64,000 nt of DNA from Acinetobacter suaedae (GCF_008630915.1 NZ_CP043909.1:3224001-3288000); one strand, 5' to 3'. Counted from the stretch's first letter, positions 36,958 to 49,257 are shown. Notes: generated by a model not told the origin, from the sequence alone. Made by a program: numbers and translations.

Positions 36958-38127
36958 CTACGCCTGTTCTGCCAGTGACACACCCAATTTACTTGCCTGT
37001 ACCAAACAATCCCTATTAATCTCCTGAATCGACTTAGCACCCGTCAACGTCATTGCCACCCGCATTTCCTTATCAATCAAATCCAGTAAATTCGACACCC
37101 CTTGCCCGCCTGCTGCCGCCAAGGCATACACAAAAGCACGGCCCAATAACACCGTATCTGCACCTAGGGCTAACATCCGCACCACATCTAAACCATTACG
37201 AATGCCAGAGTCTGCCAAAATCGCTAAATCACCTTTGACGGCATCAGCAATCGCAGGCAAAGCACGCGCAGAAGACATCACACCATCCAGCTGACGACCA
37301 CCATGATTCGACACCACAATGCCATCTGCACCAAAACGCACAGCATCTTTAGCATCTTCAGGATCCAGAATCCCTTTAATGACCATTGGGCCATCCCAAA
37401 ACTCACGAATCCACTCGAGGTCTTTCCATGAAATCGATGGATCAAAGTTAGAGCCTAACCAGCCAATATAATCCTCAAGCCCTGTCGGTTTACCTAAATA
37501 TTTTGAGATATTGCCTAAGTCATGTGGACGACCACACATCCCCACATTCCATGCCCAATGCGGATGAAACATCGATTGCAAATAACGACGCATCGCCGCA
37601 TTTGGCCCACTCATGCCTGAATGGGCATCACGATAGCGTGCACCCGGCACTGGCATATCCACCGTAAACACCAAAGTCGAACAACCTGCGGCTTTGGCAC
37701 GTTCCAAGGCATTACGCATAAAACCACGGTCACGCAATACATAAAGCTGAAACCACATTGGACGCTGAATCGCTGGTACCACTTCTTCAATCGGACAGAC
37801 CGAGACTGTTGAGAGCGTAAATGGAATACCCTTTTTATCCGCTGCCACAGCTGCCTGAACTTCACCTCGACGTGCATACATGCCGGTTAAACCGACAGGT
37901 GCCAAAGCCACTGGCATTGATAATGTTTCATTAAACAGTTTGGTTTCCAGACTCAAGGCTGACATGTCATTCAGCACTCGTTGGCGCAAAGCAATCTCCG
38001 AAAGATCTTGTACATTGCGTTTTAAGGTATATTCCGAATAGGCACCACCGTCGATATAGTGAAATAAAAAGGGCGGTAAACGACGTTGTGCCGCAGCACG
38101 ATAATCATTGCCAGAAGAAATAATCAT
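36958..38127 (-). CDS. lldD: L-lactate dehydrogenase, FMN-dependent
   Basis: Membrane-associated oxidation of L-lactate to pyruvate. 389 residues. FMN hydroxy-acid oxidase signature [10 protein letters not shown] with catalytic His (about residues 275-284) and [13 protein letters not shown] for FMN binding. Its ATG overlaps the lldR stop (ATGA). Ordinary family length; no oddity seen. Confidence 0.95.
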   Translation of the reverse strand: MIISSGNDYRAAAQRRLPPFLFHYIDGGAYSEYTLKRNVQDLSEIALRQRVLNDMSALSLETKLFNETLSMPVALAPVGLTGMYARRGEVQAAVAADKKGIPFTLSTVSVCPIEEVVPAIQRPMWFQLYVLRDRGFMRNALERAKAAGCSTLVFTVDMPVPGARYRDAHSGMSGPNAAMRRYLQSMFHPHWAWNVGMCGRPHDLGNISKYLGKPTGLEDYIGWLGSNFDPSISWKDLEWIREFWDGPMVIKGILDPEDAKDAVRFGADGIVVSNHGGRQLDGVMSSARALPAIADAVKGDLAILADSGIRNGLDVVRMLALGADTVLLGRAFVYALAAAGGQGVSNLLDLIDKEMRVAMTLTGAKSIQEINRDCLVQASKLGVSLAEQA

Positions 38128-38876
38128 TTTGAATCAACTCTTGGTAAACGTGTTGCACGTTTCTGACGAGCTTCATCTTCGTCCAGAGCACGTACATGAT
38201 TAATCACAAATTCAATATGACCACACACCGCTCGGCGTGCAGCCTCTGGATCTTTACGATCAATCGCATCCATCACCTGAAAATGCTGCTCACTCAATAA
38301 GTCACCATTCACAGGATCGTTATAAACTTTCTTGCGTCCCAGTAAGACGTTGTATTGCAATAAGTCAAACAGACTACGCATCATCTGGATCAGCACAATA
38401 TTGTGTGAGGCCTCGGCAATCGCTAAGTGGAACTCAGCATCCGCCACTGCCGCCTGAGCTGAATCGCCTGCATTTTGATAACGACTAATCTCATCAAAAT
38501 AATGATGGATTTTGGCGCGATCTTCTGGTGTCGAACGTAGTGCCGCATACCATGCAGTTCCACCTTCCAACAACAACCTCGCCTCCTGCACATCAAAACG
38601 GTACAGCGGATCTTCTTCAATCAAATGACTGATTGGATTCACAATCAATTGTTGTGGCCACTGCTCTGGCAATTGCTGAATATAGGTGCCATCACCACGA
38701 CGACTACTGAGCACGCCTTGACTATTTAACTGTTGGATCGCTTCACGTAAGGACGGACGAGACACCCCCAAACTGATCGCAAGCTGGCGCTCGGCTGGCA
38801 AACGATCACCTTTTTTCATTTGGCGCTGCTCAATGAGTGCCTGTAATTTCATGACCACTTGATCGGAGATTCTCAT
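38124..38876 (-). CDS. lldR: Lactate-responsive FadR/GntR regulator LldR
   Basis: 250-residue regulator with N-terminal winged HTH ([40 protein letters not shown]) and a FCD C-terminal ligand domain. The ATG at 38876 (AAGGA, 6 nt) is used rather than the GTG one codon upstream. It lies between lldP and lldD. Two TNGTNNNACNA-type palindromes upstream of lldP are its probable operators. Confidence 0.93.
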   Translation of the reverse strand: MRISDQVVMKLQALIEQRQMKKGDRLPAERQLAISLGVSRPSLREAIQQLNSQGVLSSRRGDGTYIQQLPEQWPQQLIVNPISHLIEEDPLYRFDVQEARLLLEGGTAWYAALRSTPEDRAKIHHYFDEISRYQNAGDSAQAAVADAEFHLAIAEASHNIVLIQMMRSLFDLLQYNVLLGRKKVYNDPVNGDLLSEQHFQVMDAIDRKDPEAARRAVCGHIEFVINHVRALDEDEARQKRATRLPRVDSK

Positions 38877-38895
38877 CACATTTCCTTAATTAGAG

Positions 38896-40557
38896 TTATG
38901 GAATCATCCACGGCACCAGATAAGCCTGAACCGTGACGATGATGCCAACAAAAACTGTAAATATGATGCTATGTTTTACCGTGAAACGGAATAAGTCTGA
39001 CTCCTTTCCAACCAAACCCACTGCTGCACAGGCAATCGCAATCGATTGGGGTGAAATCATCTTGCCAGTTACACCGCCACTGGTATTGGCTGCCACCAGC
39101 AATACTTCTGGAATCCCAATTTGCTGAGCAGTGGTCGCTTGCAAGGCCGAAAACAATGCATTGGATGAGGTATCGGACCCCGTCAGAAATACACCCAACC
39201 AGCCCAAGAAAGGTGAGAAGAAAGTAAAGGCATGACCAGTATGTGATAATGCTAAAGCCAAGGTCGCAGACAGACCAGAGTAATTGGCAATAAAGGCAAA
39301 GGCCAACACCATCCCAATCGAATAAATCGGTGTTTTTAATTCATTTAATGTTTCACCAAAGGTTGCAACAGCCTCACGTGTTTTCATTTTTAAGAAAATG
39401 ATGGTGATAATCGCAGCAATAAAAATAGCCGTACCTGTCGCAGAGAACCAATCAAACTTATAAATCGCCTCATAAGCGGTGGTTTCAGGCACAATCGGCG
39501 TCATTTTTTCGACCAACTTATGTAGATAAGGTACTTCGATTTTAAAAATCCAGTCTGCTAAGGCACCCTCTTTAGCAAATAAAGCCTTAAATGGTTGAAT
39601 ACTCCAAATCGTCACCATGACAGTTAAAATCATAAATGGCGACCATGCTTTGGCAATCTGCACCATGCTATAGCGCTGTGGCGCACTTTCTGCTGATGCT
39701 GCACGTTGTTGCTCGACACCATCAAAACGGAAAATATGTTTCGGTTTCCACACTCGGAATAACAAAGTTAAGCTCACCAATGAAGCAATCGCAGCAGTAA
39801 TATCAGGAAGTTCTGGACCTAAGAAATTCGAAGTTAGATATTGTGCAATGGCAAAGGAACTCCCACCTACAAGAACTGCAGGCCAAGTTTCTTTCACACC
39901 ACGCCAGCCATCCATGATCGCCATGATCCAAAACAAGACAATGATGACTAAAAACGGCAATTGACGCCCTACCATCTGACTGATTTCCATGGTGTCCACA
40001 CCTGAAACCTGTCCCGCCACAATAATTGGAATACCCATGGCACCAAAAGCCACAGGAGCGGTATTCACGATCAAGCAAAGTCCCGCAGCATAAAGCGGTT
40101 TAAAGCCTAAACCCACCAAGAGTGCAGCAGTAATTGCGACAGGAGCTCCAAAGCCAGCAGCCCCCTCAAGGAAAGTACCGAAGGCAAAACCGACCAATAG
40201 CATTTGTAAACGCTGATCTTCGGTAATCGATAAAATACTAGAGCGAATGACATCAAACTGCCCAGTTTTGACTGAAATTTTATACAGGAACACTGCCCCG
40301 ATAATAATCCACGAAATTGGCCATAAACCGTAAATAAAGCCATAAATAACCGAAGCAAATGCCATTTCAACTGGCATTTGATAAAAGAATAAAGCAATCA
40401 ATATTGCAATAATGACGGTACAAGTTCCCGCAACACTGCCTTTTAAACGAAATACGGCTAAAGCCAAAAAGAAGAAAATAATCGGAATCAGCGCAACTGC
40501 ACTAGATAACCAAATATTATTTAAAGGATCATAAATTTGTTGCCACACATTTAGCAT
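38896..40557 (-). CDS. lldP: L-lactate permease
   Basis: Inner-membrane lactate/glycolate:H+ symporter, 553 residues with about 13 membrane spans. Family hallmarks: [26 protein letters not shown] (split; about residues 126-151) and the C-terminal [20 protein letters not shown]. The ATG at 40557, 6 nt behind AAGGAG, is preferred to the upstream ATG that lies directly on the Shine-Dalgarno. First gene of the lld operon. Confidence 0.95.
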   Translation of the reverse strand: MLNVWQQIYDPLNNIWLSSAVALIPIIFFFLALAVFRLKGSVAGTCTVIIAILIALFFYQMPVEMAFASVIYGFIYGLWPISWIIIGAVFLYKISVKTGQFDVIRSSILSITEDQRLQMLLVGFAFGTFLEGAAGFGAPVAITAALLVGLGFKPLYAAGLCLIVNTAPVAFGAMGIPIIVAGQVSGVDTMEISQMVGRQLPFLVIIVLFWIMAIMDGWRGVKETWPAVLVGGSSFAIAQYLTSNFLGPELPDITAAIASLVSLTLLFRVWKPKHIFRFDGVEQQRAASAESAPQRYSMVQIAKAWSPFMILTVMVTIWSIQPFKALFAKEGALADWIFKIEVPYLHKLVEKMTPIVPETTAYEAIYKFDWFSATGTAIFIAAIITIIFLKMKTREAVATFGETLNELKTPIYSIGMVLAFAFIANYSGLSATLALALSHTGHAFTFFSPFLGWLGVFLTGSDTSSNALFSALQATTAQQIGIPEVLLVAANTSGGVTGKMISPQSIAIACAAVGLVGKESDLFRFTVKHSIIFTVFVGIIVTVQAYLVPWMIP

Positions 40558-40623
40558 TCTCATCTCCTTGAAATGCTCGGCGTCATTTTGTTTTCACTTC
40601 GATATTTAACGAATCTTCTTATC

Positions 40624-40638
40624 ATTGGTATGACCAAT
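40624..40638. promoter_or_regulatory. LldR-type operator 1 ATTGGTATGACCAAT
   Basis: Perfect 6-bp arms around ATG, fitting the TNGTNNNACNA consensus of FadR-subfamily GntR regulators; 67 bp before lldP. Confidence 0.75.
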
Positions 40639-40728
40639 AATTTAAAAATAAGAGAATACTGCCTAACCACAATCTTTATGCATCTTAATTATATGAATTA
40701 AAAGGATCAACCCCACCACTACAACAAA

Positions 40729-40743
40729 ATTGGTATTACCAAT
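40729..40743. promoter_or_regulatory. LldR-type operator 2 ATTGGTATTACCAAT
   Basis: Second copy, centre exactly 105 bp (ten helical turns) from operator 1. The remaining gap 40744-40946 holds the divergent promoter region of the phosphomannomutase gene; no further motif is evident. Confidence 0.75.
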
Positions 40744-40946
40744 AATAATTAAACCAAATCAATACTTTTCTGATGTTGTTCTTCTCCATTATCCGACTAA
40801 AGTCTTATAAAACCTTTAGCTTCACGACAACTATTCAAAATCAAGCTCAATTTAAATTAGCGGATAAAGAACTATAAATATGACTTCTTGGTGATATCTG
40901 TATAATGTGTTCACAACTCAAATCACATCACTATGAATTGAACAAT

Positions 40947-42317
40947 ATGACTCAACTGACTTGCTTTAAAGCCTATGATATTCGCGGCAAACTCGGTACA
41001 GAACTCAATGAAGAGATTGCCTATAACATTGGTCGTGCCTATGGGCAAATCTACCAACCTAATAAAGTTGTAGTCGGTTGTGATATCCGCCTCAGCAGCG
41101 AAGGTTTAAAACAAGCAACGATTCGTGGTTTAAATGATGCAGGTATCGATGTCCTTGATCTAGGGATGACAGGCACGGAAGAAGTATATTTCGGCGCTTT
41201 CCACCTTGATGTACAAGGGGGAATCGAAATCACCGCCAGTCACAATCCAATGGATTACAATGGAATGAAACTGGTCCGTGAAAATGCTCGTCCGATTAGT
41301 GCAGATACAGGTCTCAAAGAAATTCAAACACTAGCTGAATCAGGTCAATTCACCGAAGTAGCACAAAAAGGAAAAACTCAACACTATAATATTTTGCCTG
41401 AGTTCGTTGATCACCTACTCACTTATATTGACCCACAAAAAATTAAACCACTCAAACTAGTGGTGAATGCAGGTAATGGCGCAGCAGGTCATGTGATCGA
41501 TGCGATTGAACAAAAATTCGAGCAACTCAATATTCCAGTTGAATTTATTAAAATTCATCATGAAGCAGACGGTACTTTCCCAAATGGTATTCCGAATCCG
41601 ATTCTGATTGAAAACCGTGACAGCACCCGTAATGCCGTACTGCAACATCAAGCCGATATGGGCATTGCTTGGGATGGTGACTTTGATCGTTGTTTCCTGT
41701 TTGATGAAAAAGGGCAGTTTATCGAAGGCTATTACATCGTCGGTTTATTGGCACAGGCCTTCCTGATCAAGCAATCAGGCGAGAAAATCGTGCATGACCC
41801 ACGTCTAGTCTGGAATACCTTTGATATTGTCAATCAATATCAAGGCGTTGCGGTACAATCAAAATCTGGGCATGCTTTTATTAAAGATGTGATGCGTGAA
41901 CACAATGCAGTTTACGGCGGTGAAATGAGTGCCCACCATTATTTCCGTGATTTTGCTTATTGCGATAGTGGCATGATTCCGTGGTTACTCACCATTGCAT
42001 TACTTTCAGAAACAGGACAGTCGCTTTCAACGCTGGTGGAGAACATGATTGCCAAATTCCCATGTAGTGGTGAAATCAATTTTAAAGTGGCAGATACCCA
42101 AGCGACAGTACAAAAGATTTTTGACCATTATGCAAATCAGAATCCTCAAGTAGACCGTACTGATGGGGTGAGTCTGGATTTCGGTGCTTGGCGCTTGAAT
42201 GTACGTGCGTCAAATACAGAGCCATTACTTCGACTTAATATCGAGAGCCGTGCAGATAAAAATCCACAACCGATGCAACACTATGTTGATGAATTAACGA
42301 CTTTGATCCAAGGTTAA
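40947..42317 (+). CDS. pgm: Phosphomannomutase/phosphoglucomutase
   Basis: Interconverts hexose 1- and 6-phosphates (Man and Glc), feeding UDP-Glc and capsule precursors. About 456 residues. Catalytic serine loop in [15 protein letters not shown] (about residues 92-106), metal loop [12 protein letters not shown], sugar-binding [10 protein letters not shown] and the C-terminal [12 protein letters not shown] phosphate loop. The start at 40947 is set by family length and drops 14 upstream codons. It is convergent with the capsule operon and marks its border, as is usual in Acinetobacter K loci. Confidence 0.93.
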   Translation: MTQLTCFKAYDIRGKLGTELNEEIAYNIGRAYGQIYQPNKVVVGCDIRLSSEGLKQATIRGLNDAGIDVLDLGMTGTEEVYFGAFHLDVQGGIEITASHNPMDYNGMKLVRENARPISADTGLKEIQTLAESGQFTEVAQKGKTQHYNILPEFVDHLLTYIDPQKIKPLKLVVNAGNGAAGHVIDAIEQKFEQLNIPVEFIKIHHEADGTFPNGIPNPILIENRDSTRNAVLQHQADMGIAWDGDFDRCFLFDEKGQFIEGYYIVGLLAQAFLIKQSGEKIVHDPRLVWNTFDIVNQYQGVAVQSKSGHAFIKDVMREHNAVYGGEMSAHHYFRDFAYCDSGMIPWLLTIALLSETGQSLSTLVENMIAKFPCSGEINFKVADTQATVQKIFDHYANQNPQVDRTDGVSLDFGAWRLNVRASNTEPLLRLNIESRADKNPQPMQHYVDELTTLIQG

Positions 42318-42326
42318 TTCCAAGTC

Positions 42327-42356
42327 ATAAAAAAGGAGCTCAAAGCTCCTTTTTTA
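42327..42356. terminator. Bidirectional terminator at the end of the capsule operon
   Basis: Stem AAAAAAGGAGCT / AGCTCCTTTTTT with a CAAA loop between the convergent pgm and galE genes. Confidence 0.95.
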
Positions 42357-42369
42357 TGACTGACGAGAA

Positions 42370-43386
42370 TCAGCTAAAACCGTTAGGATTGTGTTTCTGC
42401 CAGTTCCAGCTATCTGCCAGCATATCTTCCAGCGTATATTGGGGCTGCCAACCAAGCTCGTTTTTAGCTCGCGAAGCATCCGCATAAAATGCGGGTAAGT
42501 CACCAGATCTCCGTTCAGCAAATTCTGTCGGAATCTGAACCCCATTCACTTTCTCAAACGTTTCTTTAATTTGCAAAACAGATATTGGAGCGCCTGTTCC
42601 AATATTCCAGGCTCGGCAGCCTTGATTATTTAGACGATTAGACAACGCCAGCACATGGGCTTTCGCCAAATCTACCACATGAATAAAGTCCCGCTCACAA
42701 GTACCATCTTTAGTTGGATAATCATGACCAAAAATAGATAGTTTTTCACGACGTCCTATAGCAACTTGAGTCACATAAGGCATTAAATTATTCGGGATTC
42801 CTCGAGGATCTTCACCTATCTGCCCACTTTTATGCGCACCGACAGGATTAAAATAACGAAGTAAAGCAATTGACCATCTTGCATCTGCCAGCGCCATTTT
42901 TTCTAGCATCTGCTCAATAACCAATTTGGTATAACCATAATTGTTATTCGGCAAGCTCAGAGGCATGTCTTCCTGATAAGGTGAAGGATTTAACTCACCG
43001 TATACTGTTGCAGAGGAACTAAAGACCAAGCTAAAAACACCTGCTTTTTGCATCGATTTGAAGAGTTGTATACTCCCTGCAATATTATGATCAAAATATG
43101 TTAAGGGTATTTGTTGACTCTCACCCACAGCTTTTAAGCCTGCAAAATGGATCACAGCATCGATCTGATAATTTTGAAAAACCCGATCAAGTTCATCCTG
43201 ACAACGGATATCACCTTGTACAAAATCCAAACTGTTATTCGCCAGTTTTTCTACACGGCGTAAAGACTCTCCAGAACCATTCGACAGATTATCAAAAACA
43301 ATCACTTCATGGCCTGCATTCAGTAATTCTAAACAGGTATGTGAACCAATATAACCCGCGCCACCTGTGACTAAAATATTAGCCAT
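42370..43386 (-). CDS. galE: UDP-glucose 4-epimerase
   Basis: NAD-dependent epimerisation of UDP-Glc/UDP-Gal, possibly also the N-acetyl forms (Gne type). 338 residues. [17 protein letters not shown] at the N-terminus, catalytic SSSATVYG and the Tyr-x3-Lys in NNYGYTKLV (about residue 148). It overlaps pgi by 8 bp and is last gene of the capsule operon. GalE and Gne1 cannot be separated from sequence by eye. Confidence 0.92.
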   Translation of the reverse strand: MANILVTGGAGYIGSHTCLELLNAGHEVIVFDNLSNGSGESLRRVEKLANNSLDFVQGDIRCQDELDRVFQNYQIDAVIHFAGLKAVGESQQIPLTYFDHNIAGSIQLFKSMQKAGVFSLVFSSSATVYGELNPSPYQEDMPLSLPNNNYGYTKLVIEQMLEKMALADARWSIALLRYFNPVGAHKSGQIGEDPRGIPNNLMPYVTQVAIGRREKLSIFGHDYPTKDGTCERDFIHVVDLAKAHVLALSNRLNNQGCRAWNIGTGAPISVLQIKETFEKVNGVQIPTEFAERRSGDLPAFYADASRAKNELGWQPQYTLEDMLADSWNWQKHNPNGFS

Positions 43387-45052
43387 CCGTCTTTCCTAAC
43401 AATATTTTAAGCAAACCTTGTGTTGAGGCATCAAATGTAGATAAATCCTCTTGCTCACGGTTAAGAATCGGTAATAGCTGATTGGCAATTTCCTTACCTT
43501 TTTCAACGCCCCATTGATCGAAAGGGTTGATATTCCACAACACAGATTGCACAAATACTTTATGCTCATACATTGCAATCAACATCCCCAAACTATAAGG
43601 ATTTAGCTCTTTCAGCAAAATCGTTGAGCTAGGCTGATTACCATCATATTGCTTATAAGTTGGAAGATCTTGCAGCTCATTGGCAGCAAGTGCCTGATTA
43701 CCAAACGCCAACAAGCGTGATTGTGCTAAACAATTGGATAATGCCAAATGATGTTGCTCAACCAATGCAGCTGCATTTTCTACATAAGTAAATTGATTAG
43801 CATTATAACGTTTCACAGGTGCAATAAAATCACAGCTCACAGAGTGTGTGCCTTGGTGTAATAGTTGATAAAATGCATGTTGTGCATTAGGACCAACCTC
43901 ACCCCACACAATTGGGCAAGTTGCGGAGTTAACCTTTTCACCATTTCGCTGGGTCGATTTACCATTCGACTCCATTTCCAACTGCTGTAAATATGCAGCA
44001 AAATATTTTAAACGCCCATCATAGGGCAATACAGCATGTGTCTGAATATCAAGGAAGTTGTTATTCCATGCGCCTAACAAGCCCATTAAAACTGGAATAT
44101 TTTGATGAAATGGAGCGGTTTGAAAATGCTGGTCTATGGCGTGTGCACCCGCGAGCAATTGTTTAAAACCATCCACACCGATGGTTAATGCAATTGGTAA
44201 ACCAATACATGACCAAAGTGAATAGCGGCCACCCACCCAATCCCAGAGTAGCAGTTGCTTGTCAGTGGCAATGCCCCATTCCGTCATTTTTTCAGGTTTA
44301 GTCGAAACCCCAATAAAATGATTTTTCAGAATTTTATCATTGCTACCTAAAGCTTTCTCTAACCACTGACGAACTGTTTGCGCATTAGAGAGCGTATCGA
44401 TGGTGCCAAATGACTTTGATGAAATAATAAAAAGTGTTGTTTCTGGCCGTAACTGATGTAATAAATCAGATAACTGACTCCCATCCATCGTGGAAACAAA
44501 ATGCACTGCTAAAGGTTTAGCTGTTGGCACTTTAAAATCAGACAACGCATGGGTCACCATCAATGGGCCAAGGTCTGACCCACCAACCCCAATATTAACC
44601 ACATCTTGGATCACTTCGCCCGTAGCACCACGGTATTGTCCAGCGTGTATTTTCTCAACTAAAGCATACATATGGTCAAGCTGAGAATGTACTTGTGCAG
44701 TTATTTCAGGCTGTAAAGATGTCTCTTGGGGTAAACGTAATGCCCAATGCATCGCTGCGCGTTGCTCAGTATAATTAATCTTTTCAGCTGAAAACAGTTT
44801 ATTAATCCATTGACCCAAGTTCTGTGCATGCGCCAAATCAACCAATCTATCCAAAATCTGCTGATCAATCCGATGCTTACTAAAATCAAAGAAAACCTCA
44901 TCATATTCAACAGAAAAATGCTGAAAACGTGACGTATCTGATGTAAATAGCGTATTTAGGTGAATATCTATGAAATGTTCTTTTAACGTGGATAACTCTT
45001 CATATACAGAAGCGCCCTCCGCGATGAGGAAAGGTTGTGTATGTTTAATCAT
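43379..45052 (-). CDS. pgi: Glucose-6-phosphate isomerase
   Basis: Cytoplasmic Glc-6-P/Fru-6-P isomerase, 557 residues (normal ~550). Signatures: [45 protein letters not shown] and the C-terminal region [16 protein letters not shown]. Provides Fru-6-P for amino sugars. 2 bp from ugd, co-transcribed. Confidence 0.95.
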   Translation of the reverse strand: MIKHTQPFLIAEGASVYEELSTLKEHFIDIHLNTLFTSDTSRFQHFSVEYDEVFFDFSKHRIDQQILDRLVDLAHAQNLGQWINKLFSAEKINYTEQRAAMHWALRLPQETSLQPEITAQVHSQLDHMYALVEKIHAGQYRGATGEVIQDVVNIGVGGSDLGPLMVTHALSDFKVPTAKPLAVHFVSTMDGSQLSDLLHQLRPETTLFIISSKSFGTIDTLSNAQTVRQWLEKALGSNDKILKNHFIGVSTKPEKMTEWGIATDKQLLLWDWVGGRYSLWSCIGLPIALTIGVDGFKQLLAGAHAIDQHFQTAPFHQNIPVLMGLLGAWNNNFLDIQTHAVLPYDGRLKYFAAYLQQLEMESNGKSTQRNGEKVNSATCPIVWGEVGPNAQHAFYQLLHQGTHSVSCDFIAPVKRYNANQFTYVENAAALVEQHHLALSNCLAQSRLLAFGNQALAANELQDLPTYKQYDGNQPSSTILLKELNPYSLGMLIAMYEHKVFVQSVLWNINPFDQWGVEKGKEIANQLLPILNREQEDLSTFDASTQGLLKILLGKTDG

Positions 45053-45054
45053 AC

Positions 45055-46314
45055 TTAGCGCCCCACTCCCATATAAGCAAAACCTTGTGCTTTTACATAA
45101 CGCGGATCATAAATATTACGCCCATCTAAAATCAAAGGATGTTCCATCAACTGAGTTAATTGTTTAAAGTCTGGACTCCAATATTGCTTCCATGCAGTTA
45201 AAGCACACAAACCATGAGCATGACAAACTGCATCATATTGGTCTGCACAGAGGACTAAATCTGATCTTTGACCATAAATCATGGCGACTTCATCTAAAGC
45301 CTGTGGATCATGTAAACGAACTGTCACGCCTTGTGCCCACAATGCTTTTAACATCTGATGTATGGGTGATTGTTGAATACTTGAGGTATTTTCCTTAAAG
45401 GAAGCTCCCCATATTGCAATGGTTTTACCTTGCAAATCACCGTGATAATAATTCCACAACTTACGAAATAGAATTTCTTTTTGTTGCTCATTAATGTCCC
45501 AAACTTGCGCGAGTAATTGGCTTTTGACTCCCGTATTAGCCACAGTACTAGCAAGTGTTAAAACATCATGAGAAAAATTCTCCCCGCCAAAGCCTGCGCC
45601 AGGATACAAATAGGCAGCACCAATTCGATTATCCGCAGCCATACCCTGTCTAACCGAAGCGATATCAATACCGAGTTTTTCAGCAACCACCGCTAAATCA
45701 TTAATATAGCTAATTCGTGTTGCTAACATGCCTGAAATACTGAGTTTGGTAAACTCCGCATCCAAAATTGGCATGAATAAATACTGTTGCTCTAATGGAA
45801 AGAAAGGTCGTAATAACTCTTTGACTTTGCTCTGGACTTGACTATCCAAACACCCAACAATTAATTGCTTCGCTTGGGTTAAACTTTGTAAGGCATTACC
45901 TTCCTGAATCGTATCTGGTAAATAAACCCAATCATCCTCTGAAAGGATCTGCTGCATTTTTTCAGTGCCATGCAAACCAAAGGTAGAAGCATTGATCATC
46001 AACTTAGGATGAATAATGGTTCTTTGCTTAAGAGTCTCTAAAAGCTCAAAGACAAAAGCTTCTTGAGTTTGATTAAAGCTAAATAAATATCCATCGATAT
46101 CTAGAGGGAGATTTTGAAGAGCAGCATATTTAAGGAAACCACTTTTCAACTGTTTTTCTAATAAGCGGCTAACATTTTCATCATGAAATGCATATTGCAA
46201 ATCATTCTCTTGTTTCTGAGTATCGGAACACCAATAAACAAAGTGCCCAGATTCAGATAATAGCGCAGACATTACCCCAGCATATAAGGTATTACCAAAA
46301 ACTGCGATTTTCAT
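45055..46314 (-). CDS. ugd: UDP-glucose 6-dehydrogenase family protein with altered active site
   Basis: 419-residue member of the UDP-glucose/GDP-mannose dehydrogenase family in the conserved capsule flank position of ugd. The overall fold is recognisable ([62 protein letters not shown]). However, key residues differ from active dehydrogenases: the catalytic Cys of GGxCxxKD is Asn246, the Lys of the ATKISF segment is Arg, and the N-terminal Rossmann loop is GNTLYAG instead of GxGYVG. So it may be inactive or act differently; an authentic Cys-containing UDP-sugar dehydrogenase lies at 53.1 kb. I cannot tell from here whether this is normal for the genus. Confidence 0.82.
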   Translation of the reverse strand: MKIAVFGNTLYAGVMSALLSESGHFVYWCSDTQKQENDLQYAFHDENVSRLLEKQLKSGFLKYAALQNLPLDIDGYLFSFNQTQEAFVFELLETLKQRTIIHPKLMINASTFGLHGTEKMQQILSEDDWVYLPDTIQEGNALQSLTQAKQLIVGCLDSQVQSKVKELLRPFFPLEQQYLFMPILDAEFTKLSISGMLATRISYINDLAVVAEKLGIDIASVRQGMAADNRIGAAYLYPGAGFGGENFSHDVLTLASTVANTGVKSQLLAQVWDINEQQKEILFRKLWNYYHGDLQGKTIAIWGASFKENTSSIQQSPIHQMLKALWAQGVTVRLHDPQALDEVAMIYGQRSDLVLCADQYDAVCHAHGLCALTAWKQYWSPDFKQLTQLMEHPLILDGRNIYDPRYVKAQGFAYMGVGR

Positions 46315-46331
46315 AACTGTTAACCCTAAAT

Positions 46332-47207
46332 CTATAGGGCTAACTCACGAATTAAGCCCTTAAAATCTTCACCCAGCTTTGGATGATCAATACCATAGTG
46401 TAATACAGCTTTAAGATAACCAATCTTACTACCACAATCAAAGGTCTGCCCCTTCATTCGGTAGGCTTCAACAGATTCAAGTTGTTGTAGGCTTGCAATA
46501 GCATCTGTCAATTGAATCTCATTACCCGCTCCACGCGGCGTATTCTCTAACATTGCCATAATTTTAGCAGGTAAGATATAACGCCCCACAACAGATAAAT
46601 TCGAAGGCGCTGTTCCCACCGCAGGTTTCTCTACAATTCCTTGCATAACAGTACTCTCACCTTCATTCGGAGAGCTTGCCACATCTACGATACCGTATTG
46701 ATCCACCAAATGGTCAGGCACTGCTTCCACCATAATTTGCGCAGCTTGCGACTGTTCAAAGCGTTGAATCATAAGCGATAAATCATTTTCTGTCGCAGTA
46801 TCTTTAACCAACACATCAGGTAGCAAAACAGCAAAAGCTTCATCACCGACAATATCTTTTGCGCAAAGCACTGCATGCCCAAGCCCTAAAGGCTGTGGTT
46901 GACGCACACTCACGACGCTGACATGTTTTGGCAGAATATCAGTGATTTCTTTGAGTAAATCAAATTTCTTTTTTTGCTCTAACGTGGTTTCAAGCTCAAA
47001 ATTACGATCAAAATAATTTTCAATTGATGCTTTAGATGAGTGGGTGACTAAAATAATCTGCTCAATCCCCGCTTCAACGGCTTCACGCACCACATATTCA
47101 ATTGCTGGACGATCTACCACCGTTACCATCTCTTTAGGTATCGACTTACTCGCTGGTAAAAAACGCGTTCCTAATCCTGCAACTGGTAAAATTGCTCTTT
47201 TAATCAT
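46332..47207 (-). CDS. galU: UTP-glucose-1-phosphate uridylyltransferase
   Basis: Makes UDP-Glc from Glc-1-P and UTP. 291 residues from the ATG at 47207 (a TTG four codons upstream is not used). Nucleotide-binding AILPVAGLGTRFLPASKS (about residues 5-22) with KEM, and GLGHAVLCAKDIVGDEAFAVLLPDVL. Co-transcribed with ugd (17 bp). Confidence 0.95.
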   Translation of the reverse strand: MIKRAILPVAGLGTRFLPASKSIPKEMVTVVDRPAIEYVVREAVEAGIEQIILVTHSSKASIENYFDRNFELETTLEQKKKFDLLKEITDILPKHVSVVSVRQPQPLGLGHAVLCAKDIVGDEAFAVLLPDVLVKDTATENDLSLMIQRFEQSQAAQIMVEAVPDHLVDQYGIVDVASSPNEGESTVMQGIVEKPAVGTAPSNLSVVGRYILPAKIMAMLENTPRGAGNEIQLTDAIASLQQLESVEAYRMKGQTFDCGSKIGYLKAVLHYGIDHPKLGEDFKGLIRELAL

Positions 47208-47220
47208 AACTTTTCTCAAA

Positions 47221-49095
47221 TTAATTTACTCTGACTTCGCCACTACGCATATAACCATCAACATAATGTTCAAGTTGGGTCAATGCCCAATCAACATCAT
47301 GATCAATCGCTGTCATTTGATTAATTCTAGCAAAAATTTCTTGAATTTCTTCTAAAGGATAATGCTTTTCAAAAGAACGAAGGATTCGCGTATGCTGCGT
47401 ATATTCTGTATTTTCCTGATCAATTAGTAACTCTTCATACAATTTTTCACCAGGCCTTAAACCACTATAAGCAATTTCAATATCACCATCTAAAGAGCCT
47501 GCTTCACGTACTTTTAAACCACTGAGTTTAATCATTTGGCGGGCAAGGTCTTGAATGCGAACCGGCTCTCCCATATCCAATAAAAACACATCACCACCTG
47601 AACCTAATGCACCAGCCTGAATTACTAACTGTGATGCTTCAGGAATGGTCATAAAATAACGTGTTACATCTGGATGGGTCACCGTAATTGGACCACCTGC
47701 AGCAATTTGTTGCTTAAACAACGGTACAACAGAACCAGAGGAACCCAAGACATTACCAAAACGAACAATACTGATTTGTGTATTTGGCTTTGTCTCAGCA
47801 ACAGCCTGACAATAAAGCTCAGCCATACGTTTAGAAGCCCCCATCACATTGGTTGGACGGACCGCCTTATCTGTTGAAATTAAAACAAAGGTTTCTACAC
47901 CTTTTTTCACTGCGGCATTCAAACTATTTGCAGTACCAATCGCATTATTTTTTAAGCCCGCAATTGGATTACATTCAACTAGAGGCACATGTTTATATGC
48001 AGCTGCATGATATACAGTTTGTACTTGATATTGTTCAATAATGCGCTCTAGCTTTTGCTGATCTTGTACCGTTCCTAAAATGGGCACAATCTCACAATTT
48101 GCAGTTCGTCGCAGTTCTTTATCAATATCATAAAGTGCAAACTCTGTTAGTTCATATAACACCAAAAGTTTGGGTTGATTTTTAATAATTTGGCGACATA
48201 ACTCTGAGCCAATTGAACCACCCGCCCCTGTCACCATCACAACTTTATTTTGAATATTTTTAACAAGCAAATGTGCAATCGGCGGTACGGGATCACGTCC
48301 CAGTAAATCAATAATATCCACTTCCTGAATATCAGAGACACGTATTTCACCATCCACTAACTGGGTTAACCCTGGCAGCTCAGTAATTTTAAGACGTGCT
48401 GACTCGAATTGTTGAATAATCTCAGTTTTACGTACCCGACCAACTGAAGGAAGCGCTAATAGGATTTCATCAATATGATCTTTCTCAAACCGTTGTAACG
48501 CCTTTTCTACAGAATAAACCTTTAAGCCACCAACAATTTGCCCTTGTAATGATGCATAATCATCAATAAAGAACACCGATAAATGATCATCAGAACGATT
48601 TAATGCAGCTGCAATTTGTTGACCAGCATCACCCGCACCATAAATAGCGATTCGTTTACGTCCAAGTTCAGAATAGAAAGATGCTTTCACTACAAAACGA
48701 ATAAATGCACGACTCGCCCAAACCCACGCAAACATCATAAAACCGAACATGAATGGGATCGACATTGGAACATAAGCTTGAGTACATGCATTTAATACAT
48801 ATAAAGCAATCATGGTAAGAGCTACAGCAATCGCCAATTTAACAATAAAGACCTCATCAAAGGTGCATACGATAAACCGGTACACTCCTGTAAGGCCTAA
48901 ACTCAAAATTGCAATCAAACTAACAAGAAAAATACCATGATCAATACCAGGGATGACTTTAGCACCAATATCAAACAGACGAATCGAATAACATAACCAT
49001 AAGATAATAGGAAAGGCTAAAATATCCAAAAAAACGAGGAAAAGTTGTTTATATAATCTTGGCGCTGAGGCAAATTGATGAATAATCTTTTTCAC
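47221..49095 (-). CDS. gdr: WbpM/Gdr-type UDP-GlcNAc 4,6-dehydratase
   Basis: Membrane-anchored NAD-dependent UDP-HexNAc C4,C6-dehydratase, 624 residues. About four N-terminal membrane spans (residues 15-120), a first Rossmann-like domain (IAIYGAGDAGQQIA, about 145) and the catalytic SDR domain (VMVTGAGGSIGSELC, about 290; ISTDKAVRPTNVMGASKRMAELY). It has the long-form dehydratase layout of WbpM/PglF. Product UDP-4-keto-6-deoxy-HexNAc would feed the Fnr-like reductase at 50.8 kb. Starts with GTG at 49095. Confidence 0.92.
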   Translation of the reverse strand: MKKIIHQFASAPRLYKQLFLVFLDILAFPIILWLCYSIRLFDIGAKVIPGIDHGIFLVSLIAILSLGLTGVYRFIVCTFDEVFIVKLAIAVALTMIALYVLNACTQAYVPMSIPFMFGFMMFAWVWASRAFIRFVVKASFYSELGRKRIAIYGAGDAGQQIAAALNRSDDHLSVFFIDDYASLQGQIVGGLKVYSVEKALQRFEKDHIDEILLALPSVGRVRKTEIIQQFESARLKITELPGLTQLVDGEIRVSDIQEVDIIDLLGRDPVPPIAHLLVKNIQNKVVMVTGAGGSIGSELCRQIIKNQPKLLVLYELTEFALYDIDKELRRTANCEIVPILGTVQDQQKLERIIEQYQVQTVYHAAAYKHVPLVECNPIAGLKNNAIGTANSLNAAVKKGVETFVLISTDKAVRPTNVMGASKRMAELYCQAVAETKPNTQISIVRFGNVLGSSGSVVPLFKQQIAAGGPITVTHPDVTRYFMTIPEASQLVIQAGALGSGGDVFLLDMGEPVRIQDLARQMIKLSGLKVREAGSLDGDIEIAYSGLRPGEKLYEELLIDQENTEYTQHTRILRSFEKHYPLEEIQEIFARINQMTAIDHDVDWALTQLEHYVDGYMRSGEVRVN

Positions 49096-49257
49096 AGTGA
49101 TCTTCTAATCATCCTACATTCAGTTCGATCTTTATACGCACTTCTAGTGTAACTGAAAATAACTTTTACACATCAAATACGCAATAGTTAAAATAGTAGG
49201 ATATAGGTCTCATATCCTCTAGTATTCTTTGATTTTGTTTTCAATCCTATTACACTT

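Noticed and set aside
36665..37027. Plus-strand frame of 120 codons across the second hairpin repeat
   Set aside because: The coding look comes from the repeat itself (a similar peptide is read in the first copy); it overlaps the start of dld and the end of lldD.
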